Shown here in pieces: positions 13,105 to 17,194 of a stretch of DNA of 17,194 nucleotides (position 1 is the first letter of the stretch; each line of letters begins with the position of its first letter). Below the pieces are notes generated by a model that worked only from the letters and a program-made list of their open reading frames with translations, had not been told where the DNA came from and did no database searches. The translations under genes were made by a program, and so were the position numbers. Origin of the DNA: an uncultured bacterium (GTDB taxonomy: Bacteria; Verrucomicrobiota; Kiritimatiellia; RFP12; UBA1067); NCBI GenBank assembly GCA_902779075.1, contig CACZAK010000138.1, positions 1 through 17,194 on the forward strand. Reading direction: 5' to 3'.

Positions 13105-14866
13105 CCCACGAAAACTATTTCCTCACGCGACGAACAGTAATCGCGCTAAGGCTGGTTCCGAAAAAGGGATAGCTGGTAGACTGTACCCGATTGCCATTGC
13201 AGAACGGTTGAATGTTGACATTGACTTTAGGCGGAAAGTCTGCAAAACCATCTCAAAGGATGCCAAAGACTTTGATCTCGGAATTGCGGGGACCGATCTA
13301 CCCGCTCGCGTTTGCAATGTTGTTGAAAGCGGTAAGGTAGTAACTCCTAAAACGAATTTGCGGATACTTTGGAAGGACGGAAGCGCAACTAACTTCCGCA
13401 CTACCATATCAGATGCAAGTCAGATAGATCTTCATATTACGGACAATTTCATCAGCGAATTCTCTTCACAGTTCAATGTCGTGATTCCGGCAAAAGTTCA
13501 AGAAGCGTTGAGGTTATTCTCTGGTAGCCATCCCAGGCAGAAAGAAATCTTATCCGCAATATCTGTTGATTATGTTGGCGCGAAAGTGCGGCGAGATGTT
13601 GAAGAAAACTATTTTAATCGTTTGACGTTGGCATCAATGTATGGGTACGATGATGAAATGCCTGTACAATTACTAGAATGGTTTCGGCAGAACTGCGACA
13701 AGATTTTTCTGTTCTGTTTTGCAATTGGCTCCGCCAAAGACCGGCGCGAAATGGCCGATTTCATGTGGTACAAGACAGAAGAACAGGGTGATGATGGTTT
13801 TGAGATTTTCGATTTAAGGCGTTTCGCGAAAACCATTCAATTGGCTATGAAGTCGAAAGAGAAACGCACCTCTATGGTTCGTCCAAATGACGAGATGCAG
13901 ATAGGCTCGACAATAGCATTCCCATTCGGCAACTTGCAGCAGCACGAAAACAAATTGCAATTCAGACACAGCCTGAAAAAGATGCGGGGGTTAGCCCTGT
14001 TGAAATGCGAAGGGAAGAACAACTTTGGTTCAGCGCCAAAGGTGAGTGGACACAAGAACGAGGAAATGATAGCGGAAGCCTTGAATAGGAACGCCGCATT
14101 CCGCGCACACTTCTGTGAGCGCATCGGGGTGAACGAATCAGATTTCGTCGCGGCAACGGCTGGGGGAAGGCACGCGCCGCAGGTCGAGAGCGTCATTGGC
14201 GGCAAGACAGCTGAAAAAACCGACATCAGGATATTGTGGAAAGGTGGAGCTCTGACAAATATCTCACTGAAGAAAGATGCCGCTGGACAAGTGTACCTTG
14301 TGACTGCGCGTAACTTTGTCGCGGTATATGAAGCGCAATATCATGTCACTGTGCCGGATAAGGTGCGACGGGCATTGGCATTGTTCATAGGAGAGGCCGA
14401 CGATTCAAAGGCGATTCTTGACGCAACGGATATCGCTGTTGACGGAGAGAATGTCCGTGGCATGGCTTATGAGCAGAACAATAGGCTCGTGTTTGACGTC
14501 ATACGCAACTATGATGCAAAAATGGCGTCCATGTTACTGGATTGGCTAAAAATGCAGATTGCTTCAATCTGCGAACTGTGCTTTTCTGCAGGCGCGGTGA
14601 AGGATAGGGATAAGTGGGCGAATGTCCTTTGGTACAAGAACCTGGTGGACGCCGACGGCCAAGGGCTGGATTTTCTTGTTCCGATAAATCGCATTGCTTC
14701 CGCTCTTTTGAGAAATGGCGAGAACAATGTAGTAGAGCGTGGACCGAGAAATGCCGGATCGACGATTCAACTTCCGTTCGGTCACTTGCAATACCACTTG
14801 AAGCAACTGGAGTTTTACCAGCAGTTGAAGAAGATACAATCACTTCTTGCGACTGTTTCTGAATGA
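13070..14866 (+). CDS. Putative type II restriction endonuclease: internally duplicated, one degenerate active site
   Basis: I do not recognise a named family. The call rests on context and on a nuclease-like motif. The 598 residues are two homologous copies, about 33-310 and 326-595. Landmarks line up: KTNLRILWKDG/KTDIRILWKGG, FNVVIPAKVQEALRLFSG/YHVTVPDKVRRALALFIG, LLEWFRQNCDKIFLFCFAIGSAKDR/LLDWLKMQIASICELCFSAGAVKDR, MWYK/LWYK and GSTIAFPFGNLQ/GSTIQLPFGHLQ. Copy 2 has D385-x(13)-S399-x-K401 (TNISLKK), the PD-(D/E)XK type in its SxK variant. In copy 1 the same columns are N96, R110 and T112, so that site should be dead. GTG 13070 overlaps the methyltransferase end by 35 bases; ATT 13100 behind AGAGGGGG is a weaker alternative start. 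Base composition is much lower in GC than the flanking genes (25 of 60 bases G+C in 13441-13500, against 40 of 60 in 10141-10200), suggesting acquisition by transfer. Confidence 0.65.
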   Translation: MRLYNERGCNISPRKLFPHATNSNRAKAGSEKGIAGRLYPIAIAERLNVDIDFRRKVCKTISKDAKDFDLGIAGTDLPARVCNVVESGKVVTPKTNLRILWKDGSATNFRTTISDASQIDLHITDNFISEFSSQFNVVIPAKVQEALRLFSGSHPRQKEILSAISVDYVGAKVRRDVEENYFNRLTLASMYGYDDEMPVQLLEWFRQNCDKIFLFCFAIGSAKDRREMADFMWYKTEEQGDDGFEIFDLRRFAKTIQLAMKSKEKRTSMVRPNDEMQIGSTIAFPFGNLQQHENKLQFRHSLKKMRGLALLKCEGKNNFGSAPKVSGHKNEEMIAEALNRNAAFRAHFCERIGVNESDFVAATAGGRHAPQVESVIGGKTAEKTDIRILWKGGALTNISLKKDAAGQVYLVTARNFVAVYEAQYHVTVPDKVRRALALFIGEADDSKAILDATDIAVDGENVRGMAYEQNNRLVFDVIRNYDAKMASMLLDWLKMQIASICELCFSAGAVKDRDKWANVLWYKNLVDADGQGLDFLVPINRIASALLRNGENNVVERGPRNAGSTIQLPFGHLQYHLKQLEFYQQLKKIQSLLATVSE

Positions 14867-14872
14867 TGTATC

Positions 14873-14877
14873 GGAGG
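14873..14877 (+). promoter_or_regulatory. Shine-Dalgarno site for the RadC-like gene
   Basis: GGAGG ends 4 bases before ATG 14882. It supports an independent translation start for this gene, 15 bases after the upstream stop. Confidence 0.65.
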
Positions 14878-14881
14878 CATT

Positions 14882-15286
14882 ATGAGTAATTGCATACGAA
14901 TAGAAACTGCAGCGCAAGCCACCGCATTGTTCCGAGCGGCGTTGCCGAAAGAGCAGAGGGAAGAGCGGGTTTTCGTGCTGCCGCTTGATGCATACGGGAA
15001 GGTCCTTGCCAAGCCGATTCTGGTTTCGGTTGGGCATCAAGACGGTACGGCGGCAATAGACGCGGGCGCAATCTTCCGCGAGGCGTTGAAAGTGGGTGCG
15101 GAGGAAATCATCGTCGCGCACAATCATCCGTCTGGCAATCCGACGCCGAGCAAGGCGGACATTACAGTTACTGCGGAACTGAAAGAACTGGCCGAACGTC
15201 TTGGTGTTGTTTTTCTCGACCACATCATATTCGGCGCTGTTGAATCTTCCGGCGGTATGGGATTCGTTTCGTTGTCGGAAATGTAA
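14882..15286 (+). CDS. RadC-like JAB/MPN (JAMM) domain protein
   Basis: A 134-residue protein with the RadC/JAMM metal-binding signature H80-x-H82-x(7)-S90-xx-D93 (AHNHPSGNPTPSKAD). An upstream glutamate (E28, in EERVFVLPLDAYG) could complete the zinc site, and the C-terminal stretch LGVVFLDHIIFG is typical. Classical RadC is longer, with an N-terminal helix-hairpin-helix region; that part is absent, as in the short versions common on mobile and defence islands. The biochemical role of RadC proteins is unsettled, and despite the name a repair function is not established. It starts 15 bases after the putative endonuclease stop and is probably co-transcribed with the restriction-modification genes. 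Residues 1-20 show no membrane segment or signal peptide, so it should be cytoplasmic. Confidence 0.88.
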   Translation: MSNCIRIETAAQATALFRAALPKEQREERVFVLPLDAYGKVLAKPILVSVGHQDGTAAIDAGAIFREALKVGAEEIIVAHNHPSGNPTPSKADITVTAELKELAERLGVVFLDHIIFGAVESSGGMGFVSLSEM

Positions 15287-15564
15287 GCTGTCGCAAAACT
15301 GTCGAACGCAATTTCCAGGTCAATTCGCTTGACAATGTTGGTGCGTTATGCCGACAGGTGTGTGGAACGCATGCGGCGCACGATGAGCGGATGATCTTCT
15401 GGCTCCTTTGGTGGAATTGATTGCCGGAAATTGAGCGCTGTGCAGACGGGTGGCGTCGGTCGCCATTGGCTTTGGCGTATCGTGAAGTGGGTGAGTGTGT
15501 GAGTATCAGTAGAGGTTTGTTGAAGGTGGGCGAGCCAGGTTGATGTGTGTGGGGAGTTTTTGAA

Positions 15565-15610
15565 GTTTTATAAAACATTGAAAATAAATTAACGTTTTAT
15601 AAAACGTTAA
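15565..15610. promoter_or_regulatory. Pair of AT-rich perfect palindromes, operator-like
   Basis: GTTTTATAAAAC (15565-15576) recurs at 15594-15605, where it is the core of a 22-base perfect palindrome (15589-15610, centre AACGTTTTATAAAACGTT). The centres are 29 bases apart. It looks like a pair of binding sites for a dimeric regulator or other DNA-binding protein. No gene starts within 550 bases downstream and no regulator is encoded here. Confidence 0.5.
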
Positions 15611-15648
15611 AAATCAAACTGCTGCAGGCGAGAGTCCCGTTCCAGTTG

Positions 15649-15713
15649 CGCCGCCAAGATTGCGGCGTTCCCAGTCAGGCCGCGACAAGCGCGGCCTCTC
15701 CCGTGGCGGCGCG
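15649..15713 (+). repeat. REP-like double-hairpin repeat, copy 1
   Basis: 65 bases, nearly identical to 15972-16034. It contains hairpin CGCCGC..GCGGCG (centre AAGAT with one extra base change) and hairpin GGCCGCG-acaag-CGCGGCC, followed by CTCTCCCGTGGCGGCGCG. It differs from copy 2 by two substitutions and two extra bases. Confidence 0.9.
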
Positions 15714-15733
15714 GCCGGAGTCCGCACCCTACC
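15705..15733 (+). repeat. 29-base repeat module shared with the coding sequence at 16752-16780
   Basis: It begins inside the end of double-hairpin copy 1 and continues GCCGGAGTCCGC...CCCTACC. It matches 16752-16780 at 28 of 29 bases (A against G at position 22). Confidence 0.9.
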
Positions 15734-15799
15734 CGGTGGGTGTTCTCCCTACACGGAGAGTTTGGGGTTCCTACACGGCGAAACGACTCTCCTCTGCGC

Positions 15800-15831
15800 G
15801 GTACGTCACATATTTGAATATGTGACGTACC
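15800..15831. repeat. 32-base inverted repeat with 15-bp perfect arms
   Basis: GGTACGTCACATATT (15800-15814) and AATATGTGACGTACC (15817-15831) are exact reverse complements separated by TG. No T-run follows, so it is not a simple terminator. It could extrude as a cruciform or form a stable RNA hairpin. Confidence 0.9.
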
Positions 15832-15849
15832 ACGTAATCATCCCGTGGG

Positions 15850-15888
15850 GTGTGATTGTTCCGCACCGTAATCGCACGCGGGTTTGGG
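15850..15888 (+). repeat. 39-base repeat, copy 1
   Basis: Identical base for base to 16053-16091. It holds an 8-bp stem GTGTGATT/AATCGCAC (one G-T pair) around a GTTCCGCACCGT loop, then GCGGGTTTGGG. Confidence 0.95.
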
Positions 15889-15971
15889 GTGGTTTGCTTT
15901 GTGCCTTTTACAACGGTTATTGCCTGTAGAAAAAGGGGAGTGGGCGGCTCGGTGATCCGCCCCTGCCGTTT

Positions 15972-16034
15972 CGCCGCCAAGATGGCGGCGTTCCCAGTCA
16001 GGCCGCGACAAGCGCGGTCTCCCGTGGTGGCGCG
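15972..16034 (+). repeat. REP-like double-hairpin repeat, copy 2
   Basis: 63 bases. The first hairpin is perfect here: CGCCGCC-aagat-GGCGGCG. The second stem is GGCCGCG/CGCGGTC, weakened by one change relative to copy 1. It is followed by CCCTACATGG, like the CCTACACGG words after copy 1. Confidence 0.9.
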
Positions 16035-16052
16035 TTCCCCCTACATGGAGGC

Positions 16053-16091
16053 GTGTGATTGTTCCGCACCGTAATCGCACGCGGGTTTGGG
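16053..16091 (+). repeat. 39-base repeat, copy 2
   Basis: Exact copy of 15850-15888, 203 bases further on. It ends 27 bases before the -35 element of the next gene. Confidence 0.95.
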
Positions 16092-16117
16092 TTTCGGGGT
16101 TCTATTTTCGCCAAATA

Positions 16118-16145
16118 TTGCCATTCAACAATCGGGAAATATGAT
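16118..16145 (+). promoter_or_regulatory. Sigma-70-type promoter for the membrane-protein gene
   Basis: -35 TTGCCA (16118-16123), a 16-base spacer, and -10 TATGAT (16140-16145, 5 of 6 consensus). The ATG at 16165 follows after a short leader containing GGGGA (16154-16158), a weak ribosome binding site. Confidence 0.6.
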
Positions 16146-16164
16146 AAACTAACGGGGAACGGCG

Positions 16165-17194
16165 ATGAATGTACTTGAAGGCATAGATGCGTTAAAGAGC
16201 GGGCTGATGTGGGTCGGTCTGTCGGCGCTGGCCGCGATTACGGTCGGCGTCGTCGGTGCGTGGCTGTGCAGAGGTGTCGCGTCCGCCACGCGTCGTCTTC
16301 TGACGGTGGCAAGAATTATCGCGTTTGCGGTCGTTTCGGCATTCTGCGTCTTACGCGGCGGCGCGAAGTTCCTCATGCCGCTACCTTCAACGGGCGGGAC
16401 GCCCGTTGTCCCAGTGGTGGTAACGCAAGAGGAGATTGCGCAGGGATGGCGGCTTGAGAGCGTCGTGACGAATGACGCGGTTTCATACGCGATGCCGACG
16501 AACGGCGTTGAGTACGCGCCGTGGTCGCTGGGCGGCGGGTATGAGATGCACTTTCCGCTCGACCTTGGCGATGATTTCGGATTCCCATTCGGCACGGGCG
16601 TGGTGCGCCGCCTTGATGTACTTTCGGGCGGTATGGTGGAGTCGTTGCCGAGGCAACGGGTGGAAGGGCAGTATTCGTCGGCGATGTCGATCTGTGCGGC
16701 GCGGGAGTGGGCGTCGATTGTGCCGGGTGTGGGGAGGTTCTGGTGGGCGGAGGCGGCGCGGCCGGAGTCCGCGCCCTACCAGGCCAAATTGCTCACATGG
16801 GAGAATGTGTATGCGGGGCGCGACCGCACGGGGCAGTACAACGCGCAGATTGAGTTTCACGACGACGGCAATTTCATTACGCGATCTAACAACGTGGAAC
16901 GGGTGTATCGGCGCGTGTTGCCGTTCGACCTCGACAATGAGGCATGGGCGGCGGTGGCTTTTCCGTCGAACGCCGCCGAGATAGCCGCCATGGGTGGTTA
17001 CGCCGCGTGGGCTGCCGCGCGGGGTGCCTATCCCGACAGGCGTCTAGTCTCGCTTGGCTTAGCGTTCGATGACGGGAGCGTGCGGCCCTCTCTGCTTGAT
17101 TTCTGTGGAGTCCCCGTGGTGGCGGACGGCGCGGCGGAACTTGTGTTCGCCATTGACTGCGGTGCGAAGGTGCCGTTCTCGCTCACGTCGGGGC
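16165..17194 (+). CDS. Membrane protein of unknown function, 3' end outside window
   Basis: The frame is open from ATG 16165 to the window end without a stop (343 residues visible). I do not recognise the family. Two hydrophobic helices lie near the N-terminus, about 13-34 (GLMWVGLSALAAITVGVVGAWL) and about 47-63 (TVARIIAFAVVSAFCVL). A long, probably exported region follows, rich in Trp, Tyr and Gly (RLESVVTNDAVSYAMPTNGVEYAPWSLGGG, TWENVYAGRDRTGQYNAQIEFHDDGNFITRSN), with a beta-like character. Two repeat fragments sit inside the coding sequence: a 9-bp-stem hairpin at 16388-16408 (STGGTPVV) and a 29-base module at 16752-16780 (EAARPESAPY). The start is supported by a promoter and a weak GGGGA site upstream. 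The high GC and codon style match the host genome, not the restriction cassette. Confidence 0.75.
   Translation, partial: MNVLEGIDALKSGLMWVGLSALAAITVGVVGAWLCRGVASATRRLLTVARIIAFAVVSAFCVLRGGAKFLMPLPSTGGTPVVPVVVTQEEIAQGWRLESVVTNDAVSYAMPTNGVEYAPWSLGGGYEMHFPLDLGDDFGFPFGTGVVRRLDVLSGGMVESLPRQRVEGQYSSAMSICAAREWASIVPGVGRFWWAEAARPESAPYQAKLLTWENVYAGRDRTGQYNAQIEFHDDGNFITRSNNVERVYRRVLPFDLDNEAWAAVAFPSNAAEIAAMGGYAAWAAARGAYPDRRLVSLGLAFDDGSVRPSLLDFCGVPVVADGAAELVFAIDCGAKVPFSLTSG
16388..16408 (+). repeat. REP-like palindrome inside the membrane-protein gene
   Basis: CAACGGGCG and CGCCCGTTG are exact 9-bp arms around GGA. In frame it reads STGGTPVV, in the stretch between the second helix and the exported region. 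Confidence 0.75.
16752..16780 (+). repeat. Intergenic repeat module embedded in coding sequence
   Basis: It matches the non-coding copy at 15705-15733 at 28 of 29 bases and is read in frame as part of EAARPESAPY. See the paired entry at 15705. Confidence 0.85.

Larger units (their letters stand above)
15287..16164. other. 878-base gene-free repeat mosaic
   Basis: No supported gene. 15287-15560 shows nothing recognisable; a TTGACA at 15329-15334 lacks a matching -10. The rest carries two AT-rich palindromes (15565-15610), two copies of a 63-65-base double hairpin, two copies of a 39-base repeat, a 32-base inverted repeat (15800-15831) and the promoter of the next gene (16118-16145). A recurring CCTACA[CT]GG word is found near 15749, 15770 and 16040. 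Confidence 0.75.

Noticed and set aside
15225..15578. Minus-strand open frame of 117 codons after the RadC-like gene
   Set aside because: It overlaps the radC 3' end, has no ribosome binding site, and its composition is unlike a protein.
15649..16091. CRISPR array
   Set aside because: Only two copies of each repeat, with long unequal separations and no cas genes.

Overview
The window is GC-rich bacterial chromosome, open at both ends: a class III ribonucleotide reductase gene is cut at the left edge and a membrane-protein gene at the right edge. The gene content fits an anaerobe that degrades polysaccharides. It has an oxygen-sensitive NrdD/NrdG pair, large secreted proteins with LamG and beta-helix repeats, a CE7-type esterase, an FG-GAP/VCBS protein, and many small palindromic intergenic repeats. 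I read this as the Verrucomicrobiota / Kiritimatiellota / Lentisphaerota neighbourhood. That placement is inference from gene style; no rRNA or other marker is present to fix it.

Layout. (1) 1-1501, plus strand: nrdD (C-terminal part) and nrdG, the anaerobic route to deoxynucleotides, 4 bases apart. (2) 4111-1482, minus strand: a compact tgt-yajC-lysM operon (queuosine tRNA modification, Sec accessory protein, LysM membrane protein), convergent with nrdG and overlapping it by 20 bases. (3) 4176-10893, plus strand: three exported proteins, namely a phosphodiesterase-superfamily/LamG/beta-helix giant, a CE7-like esterase and an FG-GAP/VCBS propeller. The giant and tgt diverge from a 64-base gap carrying two back-to-back promoters that appear to make leaderless or nearly leaderless mRNAs. 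(4) 10894-11352: a gene-free stretch with a promoter, an orphan ribosome binding site, a 16-base tandem duplication and a strongly folded element of about 150 bases. (5) 11353-15286, plus strand, visibly lower GC: a restriction-modification-like cassette made of a C5-cytosine methyltransferase with an unfamiliar N-terminal domain, an overlapping 598-residue protein and a short RadC-like JAMM protein. (6) 15287-16164: a gene-free mosaic of extragenic repeats, palindromes and operator-like sites. (7) 16165-end: a two-helix membrane protein of unknown function, with fragments of the same repeat family inside its coding sequence.

The most interesting object is the protein at 13070-14866. It is an internal tandem duplication of one domain. 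The second copy keeps a D-x(13)-S-x-K pattern of the PD-(D/E)XK nuclease type, while the first copy has N, R and T at the three matching positions. It is co-encoded with a cytosine methyltransferase, so it looks like a restriction enzyme that became a fused pseudo-dimer with one dead active site. The other recurrent theme is palindromic repeat DNA inside or at the edges of coding sequences.
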